From Zelopaecilomyces penicillatus (Eukaryota > Ascomycota > Sordariomycetes > Hypocreales > Pseudodiploosporaceae), in the NCBI GenBank assembly GCA_005765155.1, contig VCCP01000001.1, forward strand, positions 3,844,001-3,908,000: 64,000 nucleotides of DNA. The letters are read 5' to 3'. Position numbers and translations under genes: made by a program. The notes beneath the pieces were generated by a model. The model did no database searches and was not told the origin of the DNA. It saw only the letters and a program-made list of their open reading frames with translations. This document shows, piece by piece, positions 24,299 to 37,325 of this stretch (the first letter of the stretch is position 1; each line of letters opens with the position of its first letter).

Positions 24299-27032
24299 AT
24301 GAGCCAGGACTATTTCAACGGCAAGGGTAAGGCTCCCGCTCAGCAAGAGCCCGAGCCCTCTGCACCGCCAAACTACATGACTGTTGGCAACGGGCCTACA
24401 TCTGAGCACGCCGCTCGCTTGCAGAGTCTGCTGGATGCCGACTCGGGATACGGAGGCAGCACTCTAGGCGACGACCCTGCTGCGATGGCGGCATCAGCGG
24501 GCTGGGAAATGCCCATGGCTTACGACAGACCACAGTCCGGAGCCATCCATCAGATGTGGTACAATGCCCATCGATCAACACTCGGAAGGTCGATCAACAA
24601 GGTCATGGACCTGCTGGAGAACCTTCGGGAGATGAATACTTCGTGGCCGGCGCACTACCCATCGGTCCAGCGGGCAGAGAAGACAACAACTTGGGATCCA
24701 CCTCGCCCGGGGCTCTCACATTCCTACTCAACAGTGGGAGATATCGCCGGGCCATCCGATTCAAATTTCCGACCGCCTGTACTTCGACGATCAATGACGA
24801 CTGTGGATGCCGAAGCCGAATCCAGCCAAAATTCCTCGAATCGAAGCACAGCCGAGCCTCGCCTTGTCTCGCCCCAGATTGCGCAAGAGTTTTCCATTCT
24901 CAAGCTGGATTTGAAACTGGGAGCCCTGCATCAGGCTGAACTTGTCCATTCACTGGAAAAGAGTTCCATCGCATCGCTGCTTGACGGCAAAATCAGCTCT
25001 AGTATCAAGCACCTGGTCTTACTTCGAGATCGCATCGAGGATACTGCCAGCAAAATTTTAATTACGGGCGACCTCAACGCCGGCAAATCAACATTCTGCA
25101 ATGCCCTCCTACGACGAAAAGTTCTACCCGAAGACCAGCAGCCGTGCACGGCGATATTTTGCGAGGTCTTGGATGCGAGAGATAATGCTGGGATTGAGGA
25201 GGTGCATGCGGTACACAAGAATTCAACATACAGCCGCAGTGACGAGTCGACCTACGATGTGTTTACACTAAATCAGCTGGAGAATATCGTAATCGACAAC
25301 ACAAATTATACGCAATGCAAAATCTATGTGAAGGATACTAGGTCAATTGACGAATCACTGCTCCACAACGGGGTCGTCGATATCGCCTTGATTGACGCTC
25401 CCGGTCTCAACTCGGATACAACCAAAACGACGGCCATCTTCGCAAGACAGGAGGAAATTGACGTTGTAGTGTTCGTTGTGTCTGCGGCGAATCACTTTAC
25501 TCAGTCCGCAAAGGAATTCATCTGGGCAGCTGCCGCGGAGAAGGCATACATCTTCATCGTCGTGAACGGGTATGATTTCATCCGGGATAAGGAACGTTGC
25601 CAGAAGATGATTCTGGATCAGGTCGCTGGGCTGAGCCCTCACACAGCCAAGGAAGCCTCTGAGCTAGTTCACTTTGTCTCCAGCAATGCCATTCCTGTTG
25701 GACCGTCACCACCAGGCGGCCCAGGTGGCAGTGGCGGGAGCGGAAGCGCTAGTGGAGGTGGTGGTGGTGGAGATGATCCTGCCGACGATAAAGGAAAAGG
25801 CAAGGATTTAGAAAAGATCCGAGAATTTGAGGTGCTGGAACAGTCTCTTCGGAGGTTTGTTCTGGAAAAGCGAGCGAGGTCTAAGCTTGCCCCTGCGAGA
25901 ACATATCTGCTAAACATCCTCAATGATGTTCACAGCTTGGCTACGGTCAATCATGAGGTGGCCCAATCTGAGCTGCAACGAGTGACCCAAGAGTTGAAGG
26001 AGCTGGAACCTCAGCTAGAGTCTAGCAGAAAGGCTCGATCTGAAGTGGATGAGCAAGTGGACCGGAATATCGAAAACACATGCAAGAATGTCTATGATCA
26101 TTCCCGCGCCGCAATCAGCTCTGCCATCACACACGCGGGAAGCACCACATACTACAACGTCCCCTATTCCGGCATATTCAATGCCTTCCAATACGCCGAG
26201 GAGTTGAAGGAAGCCATGCTGACCCATATCGCCGATGCCGTTGCCAGCTGTGAGGATCACGCACGAACTCAAACAGTCCGCGGCGTTAATACTATCAAGC
26301 AACTTGGTTTACTTCATGTCGGTGATGAGTTTCAAAACCTTCAGTTCAGACCAGACGTCATGTTTCGAAGAAAGAGGGATGCGCTGGCCCGCCAGGTTGA
26401 CATCCCAACGGAGCTGAGAGATTTCGTGGATTGGTCGACTATCATACAACGACAGGAAAAATTTGCTGGTACAGGCATGGCTTTGACCGTCGCGGGCGCT
26501 CTGATACCACGAATGATTGGGATGAACAATTGGATCGACAAGGCCCTCACAGCATCACGTATTCTAGGCAACGAGAATCTCCGTTCACTGATTTTACCTG
26601 GAATTCTCATAGCTGGTATGTTGTCATTCCCCTTTCTCTCCCATAAAAACGCCGATCATTGTGCTAACGAATTATTTCTCTGTAGCCTTTGCTGCGTCGG
26701 CATACGTCCTCCAACAAATCCCCAACTCACTGCCCCATCGGCTCGCGGAAAAGATTTCCGTCCAACTGACGGAACTGGATTACGTCCACTCCAACTCATC
26801 TCGCATTTCTGCATCAGTACGCAAAGTACTGCGCTTCCCAGCCGACAGCCTGCGAATCGGCCTAGACCGCAGCGTCAAGGACCTAGATAGCCGCCGCGAA
26901 GAAACCGTCAAGGTCAAGGCGGAGAGCGACCGAGCGTCCAAGTTCTTCAATGGACTGGTTGGCTCGGCGGAGATGCAGAGGAGTATAGTCGAGGGAGTGG
27001 ATCTGGACGCGTCGCCGCCTGGTATGCGTTAA
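24299..27032 (+). CDS. FZO1: Mitofusin, mitochondrial outer-membrane fusion GTPase Fzo1
   Basis: A dynamin-like GTPase that tethers and fuses mitochondrial outer membranes. Exons 24299-26615 and 26686-27032 (70-nt intron) give 887 residues. The N-terminus is disordered. The GTPase follows with P-loop GDLNAGKST (~258), switch PCTAIF, G3 DAPG (~365) and G4 NGYD (~422). A Gly-rich insert (25696-25780) interrupts the end of the G domain. Heptad-like helices follow (LQRVTQELKELEPQLESSRKA). Two adjacent hydrophobic segments near residues 727 and 763, split by the intron, form the usual U-shaped membrane anchor. The final helical repeat ends with a tail facing the cytosol. I chose the ATG at 24299 (MSQDYFNGKGK) over the one at 24221 because the former begins the conserved N-terminus. 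Confidence 0.93.
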
Positions 27033-28735
27033 AAAAAATAAAAATCTCTCCTCGTTAGGGTGAGGTTGTACGAAAATGCGGACGAGGACCAGAAAAAAAA
27101 AGGGGTGAACGATATTGGGAGGGTATGAGATGCATATGGTATGAGGTCATTGTTGGGTTCTTTTTTAGGCGTTTCAAAGGGGGGCTGGCAACACGATGAA
27201 TGACACAGCTGTCTACTGGAGTGAGAATGCCGTTTTCTCTTATTTTTGTTGCGGCTCTCCCCTCGGTCCTGCAAAGTTTTGTTATAATTAGAATGAGTAT
27301 TAACTGTTCAACATTTGCCTTATTCGGCAAAAATATACTCCTCCAATAGCAGTTTTTTTGGCACTAGCATTTCTCTCCGAGACAGTCCGCAGTAAAAATA
27401 CACATTTACCAGCAAAAATAAAATGAAAGACATGTTATGTTGCCAAAGTATGTCATTTCAAAAGGATACAAAGAATGCCGTGGCAAAATAACACATACAT
27501 TACATCACATCGCAACACAGCACAAGAGACCAACCAAGCGACAAAAAGGATGGAGCAAGTTTGTGAACAACAAAACCTTTCAAATTCTGTGAATCTCACT
27601 ACGCCCCTCAATTACTCATCTTCTTCTTTCATGTCCAGTAAGAGAATGTATGTCAAGAAGAGATAGATAGGAGAGGCGGCCGGAGATTTTGTTTTCTACA
27701 TACAACGACTTTTTCTGTGACAACCCATTATCCTCCCCCCAGTTTGGTAAATACAACGTTTGAGCTTTTATAAGGTTAGGGGAAAGGGAGGGAGAGAGAG
27801 AGGGACAGAGATTTTGTGGGAAGAGCGAAATCCAGATACGTGAGGGAGAGTGAAAATGAATTTCAATACGCAAGAGGAAACTATGCTAGGGATAAGAAAA
27901 AAAGTAGATTCAAAAAGAAAAAAGAAAAAAAGAGCACGCCCGCCACACAAATGAGATCCAACAGATTTTTATCCCGCTCCCCTCCACGTCAAAACCCCTC
28001 GAGTTCCCTCTGCCCATGCTTATAAAGAAGGTGCGTTAAAGCGAGAATAAGTAGCAGAGAGAGAATTAAGAAGTTCAAGTTGCCGATTCCAAGTTGGGCA
28101 AACAACATGAATAGTATCGGGGGGGGAAAGAAAAAAGAGAGCCTAGCTGCAAGTGGTATCATCCGTTTGTGACATTTGTAACAAGAAAAATACAAACAAC
28201 AAAAAGGGATTCAAGAAAATTAGAATAGAAATTCGAGCAACGGGGCACTAAGAAGCCGTAATAGTAGATAGTCGTTGACGGGGTTTAAGGGATAGAGCAA
28301 AATGATCTCCACATGCCCCTGTTCCCCCATCTCGTAGGAAGTAGTAGTCCATGCCAAGTAGTGAAGGGGGGGAAGAGATGGCATGCCAGAGCCAGGAACA
28401 AGGCTCTCAAAGCAATTTGTTTTGTCGCTTGCTGCATGTGTCTCATGTAGGTATGTGCATGTATGGCAGCTATTTGTAGCTAATGGCTCATTCTCCATTT
28501 GTGTCAGAGAGCGCGGGTATAGAATAGGCCAAGACGGCGGCCGATGACTGAGAAATCTAAAGGTAGTGTAGTGTGGGTCTGTCTATATATAGAGGAAAGA
28601 GGAAATTGCCGAGTGTCGTGTCAGGCGTTAGAAGTGTGAGTAAATAGACAGTCAAATGTTTTGGATGACTCTCTCTAAGGAACGGGAAACAGATTTATAA
28701 CGTGTAAAGGGTATTGATCGACCTCAACGCGTGGA
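27033..28735. other. Convergent intergenic region with AT- and purine-rich tracts
   Basis: It lies between the 3' ends of FZO1 and the ADF-H gene. No conserved coding sequence is present. A-rich stretches (for example near 27890-27935) and a G run near 28120 occur. It presumably contains both polyadenylation regions. Confidence 0.4.
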
Positions 28736-31700
28736 TCACTGTCCAAATGTTGCGGCATGGCCAGCATGTGCATCTTGCAAAACTGTTAAAAGATTCAAAT
28801 GTCAGCAATTATTACTCAAAAGATGTTTCCTTGTATGTTTCGGGAAAGCGGCAGGGATTGACTATGCTTACCATGCAAGACGTTCAATTGTCCGGCCCGA
28901 TCTTCACACGCGAGCTGAATGCCCGTGCCTTCGATGAAATCCAGCACTACACTGTTGGGCAGTTCCTGTATCTCCACATCGGGAGTGTATGGAGATCGGA
29001 ACTCGCTCAAATGGTAGCGCTTGGTGCCCTGCGCCGGTCTGCCGTTCAGCGCAGCCAAAGCACTCAGAATCAAGAATCCTTGAGAATCGAGACATACGTT
29101 GCGTCGCTTCCATAAGAGATTATCAGGAAACTGCACATTGACGTCACCCAAGTATGAGACAATCCACGGTGAGCCCGGTCCATTCGACTGTGACATCTTG
29201 ATGGCCTGGTCTCCCTCTTCTGCAACGGTAGGCGAGAGCATCGGTGACGTCGATGTTTTGCTTCGTGAGCCGGAGAGGTTGGATAAGCGGCGCATGAAGC
29301 GGCCGGCACGCGACTTCTTCTTATCGCTACTAGATGATCTGTTGTCATCACCAGAGGTAGGACCATCAGTTGCGGTGGATTGTGTGTTATTGTCACGATC
29401 CTTGCTCATGGAAGCACGACGGCCAGTCATGGACAGACGGTTAGTGAACGCGGTGTTGTTCTGGTGGGTTGAAGAAGGGCGGGAAGGGGACCGCGATGGT
29501 CGAACAGTGGGGGCGGTAAAGACATCACCGACTGATGTGACTGACTTCCGGCGCTCTTTGATGAAGTCCTTTACGATGCTCAAAGAAGAACGCCGTGTCT
29601 TGTCATCCTTCTCTCGCTCTAGCGATATTGATCGGCGTTCCTGTGCCGACTCAACAGCCACTGTGGTGGATCGGTGAGGCATCGCCTTTTGGTGATCGAC
29701 CACCAACGGTGATTGCTTGAGGTCAAGATAGTGATATTCTGAAGGATCCCTCGGGGGTTCCAAGTTCTGTGCCTGATTCGGGTCTCTGATGATCTTGGCT
29801 GTAACAGAAACTGACTCTTGATTATTTCGAGATTGGTGAGCATGTGAATGGCTGGAGTTGGGTCTAGGGGACGTCTCAAACACAGACAGGCGGCTCACTA
29901 CTGAGCCAGACCTCCGACGTCCAGATTTGCTGGCCGCCTCGGGTGACGACTCGATGGGTGGGCTGGGTGATGGAGGTGTATCTTTCCGGAATGTCTTGCC
30001 CCTATCCATGACGGATGGGGCTCTCGCCGGATCCTTCTTCTGTACAGAGAAGAAAGTAGACGATGGTCGGTCCCGGCTAACTGGGCGAGGAGGTTCACCA
30101 GATCCTGCGGACAACATCTCGAGAGCCTTTATCCGCTGCGAGATGCTCGATCCAACATTGGATTTCATGCCTAGGTTTCCGCTCGCTGTCTGTTGCTGGG
30201 TCACCTTGTGCAAATAGGCAGCCCCGGAGCTCAGTGATCGCGCTGATGACTGAGTCACATCAGTGGGAACAATGAGACCTCCACGGACTGGATTTGATAC
30301 TGTTCGAACCGTGTGACTCGATGTAGATCCCGCTGCCGACGACGGACGGATAGCACTGATTGGACTCGAAAATAATGGTGTAAGAGGAGACTTGGTCACA
30401 ATCAACGGATGCGCATCCTGAAGCGTAGCACTATGCAGCTCCTCCATGAGATCTTCGTCTTCAGAAATCTGTCCCTTAGATAAGCCACAACCATGTGACG
30501 CAACATCGGTCTGGATACGAGCAATTGCAGGTGTCCGCTTCGTCTGCGGCTGTATCTGCTCCTCGTGCTGTGCTTCAACAAGCTCTACGCAAACCTCATC
30601 CTTCGCGGGTGTCACGGGATCTTCGAGAACAACAGGATTGCTATCCAGTTCCACCACTGGAGTGGCAATGGGAGTTTCAGCAGCAGCAGCCTTTGCGGCA
30701 CCCGATAGATCCTGTGTTGAAAACTTGGACCTTGGAACTCTTAATTTGGGCGATGTAGCCTCCTCTTCTCCATCTGTTACAGCAGAATCGGATGTCATCT
30801 CCAGCGCATCTTGCTGGGCGGTTGGCAACAGCGAATTGTTGGCAGAGAATTCGGAAATGGGCAGAGTAACCGTGTCTCGGATCTCCTGTTCGTTAGCCCC
30901 TGTCTCGGCAGGGCTCTCGGTATCAACCTCGACGTCTGGTCCAAGAGAAGGCGAAGCGCCACCATTGTTGGGTGTGTATACATCAGGGCTAAGCAGCAGG
31001 ACTTCATCATGCTCTATCAACTGTGGTGACAACATATTTTCGCCGGCATTAGATTCACCACCTGTTGCAAGATTTGAGTCATCTTGATGCGACTCATGAA
31101 ACGTCTCCTCGGCCTGTTTCGTATCAGAGTCATTGGCTGACATGGGATTTCCTTCATCGTGTTCCTCCCTTCTTGGTACATCCAAGTCCTTGCCTTGTAT
31201 GGTCTCGTCTGTAGACTCGGACAGTGAGGATGCTCCTGTCGACTGGTCAGGTTCTGAAACGGCTGCTGGACTTTCCGGGCGGGAATCCGATGTGTGGTCT
31301 GTGTGATCTGTGTGGACTGATGATGATAACGTATCCAGCACAACTCCAGAGTCGGCATGAGTTATGGGTGAGAAGTGTTTCTTGTCGGCAGCGTCAAGTT
31401 GATGATGATCATCCAGCTCGTCATTAATATCTATCTGTTCATGCGCCTTAGCCTCAACCTTTTCACTGGCTGCGTCTCCATCGTCTGCGGTTGTTGTTGT
31501 GTCGTCTTCAATGGTTGTCATTTCCGTATCAGGCGTGAGGGCAGCAGCCGAGGCTTGCATCTTCTTCTTCTGCCTCAGCTGCATTGCCTTCATCAGTCTA
31601 GCCTTCTCTGGCGTCATAGGCACCTTCTTGGATACTGGTGCCGCCAAGGTAGTCGAGATGGCAGGAACCCCTGTGCTAGTGGCTGGTCGCAGGTCGTTGC

Positions 31701-32855
31701 TAGAGGGTAGCGGCTCCTCAGCAGCCGCAGTTGAAACCTGGGGAAAGTTCATTTCGAGTACCTCCTCTTGAGGAGAAGTCGCGGAATTGGCGTCCTTTCC
31801 TTTGCCCTTCTTCCCACCCTTGCCAAAAAGCTTGAACCCGGCCGGAATCGAGGAAACAGGTCGAAAGTTCCCAGCTGTTTGTGGTCGATTGTTCACGTCG
31901 AGAGAGGGTCGCGGTCCCAGTTTCACTTTTGGCTTACCATAGGACGAATATGAGGAGTAGCTGAACAGGTCTGGCCGGCCGTCAGCATCGATGGACCTGG
32001 CAGGTGATGTGGGCCCGTCGCCAGCTCCGACGAATTTAGGTACATCTGAGGTTGTCGCAGAAGAAAATTTGGACTGCTCTGGTGAGGACGCTAGGTCTGA
32101 ATTCAACGTAACGGGATCCGGTATTGACGTTTTGTTCACTGGCGTCTCGGGTCTCTCGCCTTCGCCTTCTGGTACAACCGACTGTCTCTTGACGGCGCGT
32201 TGCTCCTCCTCATCTTCCTCTGCGATTTCCATAAGGCGCCGTCGTCGGAGCGAGCTCGTGGAGGACGAAGTTGATGCAGAGGCTGCATGCAACGAGCAAG
32301 CAGCCGAAAGCTTGGAATCTTTCAACTCGTCGGCTACAGCGATCTCGAAAATGGTATCGTATGGTGAGAACCGTTCACAAACGGCATTGAAGTGGACGGC
32401 GACACGGGCTAAATGGAGCAGGCGAAAATGTGTCAGTATATCATCTTCAGATGAGGGGCTTGCAACTTGAAAGTTCTACGAAGTGGGCGAGAGCGAGAGG
32501 TCGCACGTCGAGAGAGGGTGGCGCATACCTTGAATGAGGCGGGAAGAGTCCTCGGGCAAGTACTTGATGATGACATTCCTCCTTCGATATTTCAGAAAGC
32601 CGTATAGCGGACTAGACTCCTCGTATCGGCAGATGGCATTGCGCACTTCGGTTATTCCGCCATTTCCTCGATCCCACAGCTCAACTTCATCGCGACTGGC
32701 GTATTGAAGAAGGAACCTAAGCAAGCGATTGCAATTAGTCAACATGCTCCCCATCAAGTCCGGATTCTAGAGCATGCATACCATCCACCAGGCTCCGCCG
32801 CCACAGCCTCGTGCGCCTCCAAAACCTTGGGGTTATCCAACCCATTTAAAGACAT
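28736..32855 (-). CDS. Large ADF-H (cofilin/actin-depolymerising homology) protein with C-terminal PH-like domain
   Basis: Four exons (32855-32782, 32716-32529, 32408-28872, 28782-28736) join in frame to 1,281 residues. Residues ~1-135 form one ADF-H domain: WFLLQYASRDEVELWDRG, RNAICRYEESSPLYGFLKYRRR, IIKYLPEDSSRLIQ, RVAVHFNAVCERFSPYDTIFE. ADF-H domains bind actin. A very long low-complexity Ser/Pro/Asp/Glu-rich middle follows, with basic patches such as RRRRLMEIAEEDEEEQR. The C-terminal ~110 residues (SPWIVSYLGDVNVQF to the last exon) look like a PH-type fold, with strand-like WKRRNVCLDSQGFLIL. The last exon codes only 15 residues. The domain calls rest on pattern recognition; a cortical actin or membrane-linked role is inferred. 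It is convergent with FZO1. Confidence 0.82.
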
Positions 32856-34052
32856 GTTTCCAGAGAGTTGTAGCTCTCAGCTACGTCTTGCGGAGTAAAC
32901 GTCCCTCCAAGTCGGCGTTGCAGAAAGCTGTTGAGAGTAGGAAAAAGAAAGACCACAATGACAAAGTAATAGAATATAGCGATTAAAGATGAGCAAATAA
33001 GAAGTGAGACAGCAGAAACAGAAATTGGGAATGAGTCCGGGCGGGACGTCTTCCTCGCTCGTGGTCGTCCTGCGTGCGTGCCCAAAAGGAGGCAGACGGT
33101 CCGCAATGGGCGTTGCGTCGGCTCGAGAGGCTTCGACCTCAGGTTCTCAGGGGCGGATCTCGAGATGTCGACATGCAGACGGCGAGGCGAAACAGGGGGA
33201 GGGACATGGAGAGAGAATGTTTTTGTTTGTTCCTCTTTCACCCTTTTCTCATTCTTTGTTGTTCCTTTCGACAACGCAGCGGGAATCGCTGGGGGGATGC
33301 CGGGGGCGGAGCAAAGCGCTGTCGTCTCGAAGCTTGGAAGTCGAGGGAGAGATGATTCTCTCGAGTTTCGCCCGCCGGAACGGAAATACCAGAGGATGTT
33401 TCGTTTTCTCGCACAACGGGGGGGGCCACCGAGACAGGCACGTACAATTAGTACTGCACAGTTGTGTGTGTGTGTGCGTATGTAATACAATCCCTCCAAG
33501 GAATTTTCAATGCGCTGGACAGCTGAAGATGGGCTAGGAATGAGACGGCGTGAGAAGCAAAAAAGCAACGACTTGGTCTCGACAGATGCAGAAAAAAGAA
33601 TGGCCCGGTTCGCAATGGCAGGACAGCGGCCAGTACCTTGGTAAAGCTAGCACCCACCTGTCCCTAGCTGTGCTAGTAGGGGGTCAACGGCCGATGCGGG
33701 TGCTGCCACTACGACTCTACGGCCTACAGGTACCTTTGGCCTCAGCTTATTGTTATGGTACCGCCTGCAAAGCAAAGAAAATTGGGCAAAGCCAGCGCCG
33801 CCACACAGACTTTGCACGAACAAGAAGCAAAGAAGAGCTATTCCGTACACGGGCAGCGCAGCGGCCTGGCGCTTCACCCCCTCTGGACACTGCAGGAGAG
33901 TCTGTGCATGAATGGGGATTGGATGTGTACTCGGTGGTGGAAGGCGAGGAATGTTGGTGGTGTCTATCCTGCATCACCAAATCAATGCCAGCCAGCACTC
34001 CCATCTGTTGCAGCATCGTGTTGGTGGTTGCAACGGGTACACTTGCAGTTAA

Positions 34053-34082
34053 TTACAGCATATTACAGCACAATACAGCACA
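34053..34082. repeat. Three tandem 10-bp units (WTACAGCAYA type)
   Basis: TTACAGCATA, TTACAGCACA and ATACAGCACA follow each other with exact 10-bp spacing, and another TTAC follows. Confidence 0.8.
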
Positions 34083-34353
34083 TTACCCGTCCAGCGACAT
34101 ACCTAGAGTGCTCCCTAAGGTATGCATAAATTGCATCCAATTCCAGCAGCCCCCCCTGGCCCGGCAGCCTAACTTGGATGCGGCGCTGGACCAGGGACCT
34201 GTTTGCCTGCGGATGATAACAGTTGAGGGGTACGTTAGTAGGGGAGGGAGGCGACCCAACGGAGCTGCTGTTAGGCCCACGGTGCTAGCCTCTTAGGGGG
34301 CCCGAGCACTTGAACGGGCCCCGGCCCGGACAGGGGGGGCTGACGCCAGCAAC

Positions 34354-34370
34354 GGATGGATGGATGGATG
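34354..34370. repeat. GGAT tetranucleotide repeat
   Basis: About four GGAT units in a row in a GC-rich non-coding stretch. Confidence 0.85.
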
Positions 34371-34940
34371 TTTGACCTCTTTCGCACAGCACAGCGGGGT
34401 GCTGTAGAGAGCGTGCAGCAGCACTGAGGAGCTGCCTGTCATCCCCGAGTACAGTTGTGTACGTACAGTGGGTACAAGCCATCATCCATCCCCTTTTGGC
34501 GTGCTCTGAGAGAACATCCCATCATCTCGTCAAATCCTCATTAGCCCGGCCCCTGGCCCATTTCCTCTCCATGTTTCGCTGTTCTCCGGCGGCGGCGGCG
34601 CGTCGATCTCGTCAAAGAAACAGCTATAACAAACGCCTGTTGTTTCTTCACATCATGGTGTGATCCCCACCCAGATGTTCCTGTTCAATTTGCTTGAAAG
34701 TTTCCCATGGGAGAGGGGGGGGGATCAGTGGAGTCGGCTTTTCTCTCTCTCTATGCCGGAGAACGAACTCCCTTCTCAATATGCATGCATGCACTACCGG
34801 GTCTCTATATTCTGCAGCAAACTCGCTTGCCTCTTATCCGTGAGCTACAGCTACGAGAAGAGAGAGGCAGATGAACGTTGGTTGATTATTAGTGAGTGAG
34901 TACCACAAAATAGAGGGTCCGGGGGCCCGGCGGACCGGAG

Positions 34941-34970
34941 CTGGTCTGGTCTGGTCTGGTCTGGTCTGGT
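34941..34970. repeat. CTGGT pentanucleotide repeat (six perfect units)
   Basis: Six identical CTGGT units form 30 bp of perfect repeat in non-coding DNA. Confidence 0.95.
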
Positions 34971-37325
34971 CGTCTTTCTCAGCTTGTCAGGCGGGTAGTT
35001 GAGGAGTAGCTCGCCCCCTTTTTCTTCAATTGTGGTAATGGGTAATCATCACGGACAAGTGCATACCGAGATATGGAAAAGCAAAGGTTTTTCAATGGCC
35101 GGATTTTTGGTGTGCAACGGCACGGTGACATAATTACCCATCGGATGAAGCTTGGCCGTGTTGTCTCGATGTGGCTGCCAGCAGGATGATATCGTAATAA
35201 TCTACAGACGCCACACAATCTCTCCTAGCATCATCATATCCGATTGATTTGCTCATATATCAATAGTGCAAATCCTTTTTTCCCCGACTGGCCCTATTAC
35301 ATTGCATCTGCATGGATATCAGGCATAACTACTTATACTAAGTGTGCATTGTACCTCGTACAGTACAATAATTACACCACACAGGCGTCGTTCGTCCATG
35401 TCGTTGACTTGGATGACTCGCAACGCGCGGTGCATCCTTCATGCATCCTGTCGCCCACGTGTGTGTGGGTGCGAATAGGGAATGGCACGGCGGGTGTCAA
35501 ATATTTAGGCGTAATTGGGTACAGCAACGTCCCTCCAACGAATGCAACGTACAGCTAATGAACCTAATAATCATAATAAAGGCACGAATTCACACGGTGG
35601 TGAGCTATTCCATAGAACGTTATGGCTGAGAGTATGAAGACAGTGTAAATATATATTATCCTCTTCCATGGGGAACCACTCCACGTTACCCCTATTGTCT
35701 AGACACATGGAGCTCATTACAGATATCCACATCCTACAATAGCATCACTCATCGTCCCGTTTATACTAGTATGTTTCTTAATTCAGCAAGAAACGAACAT
35801 GTCGTTTTACTTACTTACAGTCCGCCATTTGCAACCAATCAACCAAGTATTCTTCCTGCCAAGAACACGTTTATCAACGTAACCGACAAAAGTTCATCTC
35901 CACAAGCAACGACATTTATGAGAAATATTAAAATTTAGGGTAGTTCTATGTCAAACACCCAATCTTTTGTCAAAGGACCCTATGAGACAAAATTCGCTCC
36001 ACTACTACTACTTATGATTTCATTTTAGGGTAGTTTGGCGCTATCGCTTCTAACGTAATTATTGCAGATTTACACCGTTATACGCGGTTACGTATTGTAG
36101 CTCATCCAGGAACAAGATGTTGACAATCAACACACACGACACTCATATCATCCATTAAATCACAACATACCAATATACGACTTACCGGACTTATCGTATC
36201 TGTAGACAGACTTCCATCACCACTGCTAGTTCATATCCCTTCGATCATACAACTCCAATAATAACCAAAAAAACTTCAACCCTGATTAGTATTGTCTTTC
36301 ATGGACCGTCTTGCCGAGACAACTACACAGACACAATTGCATCATACAATGACATTTACACACCAAACCCCTTGCATCGCCAAAAAAAAAAACCATGTTA
36401 CCTACATAATATTCCATACCTGCGTACCTACACAAAGGACCTGTAAACTGCAACACAGTCTTTGGCTAAAACACACAAAGAATGTTCCTGTAACCGAGCA
36501 TCCCACAAAAACCAACAACAACAGACCAATCCCTAGCAACCTCCCTCAGTCTAAATTGCCCCCTCCCGCATAGATCAGGTTTGCCTAGAAACAGGAATAG
36601 TGAATTGGTCGTTCATTATGCTGCGGGGAGAAGAAACTTGTCCATGAAACCAGCCGAGTCACATCTATCTAAAGGGAGGTCCATGGAAGACCGGGCAACC
36701 ATACATGTGTAGGTAAACAACAGTAAGCCGAAGCGGCTCCGTGTCAAATGGCAAGGTTTCCGTGTTTCGTGTTTGGCATCTGGTTTCCAGGTGGACGGAA
36801 CATCATGGCATATCATCAGGGAGAAGACTTCTTGCAGCGGCACTTATTTGAGGGCAATATGGTACGTGGAAACACCTGCTCTCCCAACTCGAAATCATCG
36901 TCACATTCCATTGATTGTGGTCGCCGTAATGTCTGCACCCAAGGAAAATTCGGGTTATATTTACGTATGCATACAGATAGCCTTACAAGAACTTGCCCGG
37001 CGACGAGGTCATCATCTAACACTTTTTGGACTTCGAGGTCCGCCCATAGTTTCACTCTGCGCAAATGATGCCTTGTGTGTGTTTGAAAAATCGTTACTCA
37101 TGCAACATATCCCGTATCAAGCATGACTTCTCCTATCATAACACCCGGCGCCCTCTTGATCATCCGCTCTCCTGAAAAGCCATAGCAAAGCGTTTGTATG
37201 AGAGGCACACCCACCCGTACATTCCATCTCCGTAAGATAGTATTCATTCTAAGAGCACTTACCCCTTGACTCTCCACCGCATGTTGCTCTAGATCAAGGC
37301 AAAAATAGACAGCGGTACCGAACTT

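Larger units (their letters stand above)
32856..37325. other. Long (4.5 kb) intergenic region with tandem repeats
   Basis: The right-hand ~1 kb next to 32855 is the promoter and leader of the ADF-H gene and is GC-rich with overlapping spurious frames. A 248-codon plus-strand frame (33550-34296) has no motif and low protein character. The region carries a 10-bp tandem repeat (34053-34082), a GGAT repeat (34354-34370) and a CTGGT repeat (34941-34970). From about 35600 to 36600 the DNA is AT-rich with no gene visible. The last few hundred bases are the 3' flank of PTC1. Confidence 0.4.

Noticed and set aside
33550..34296. 248-codon plus-strand frame in the long intergenic gap
   Set aside because: Cys/Ser/Pro-rich text with no domain, in GC-rich DNA where long random frames are expected.
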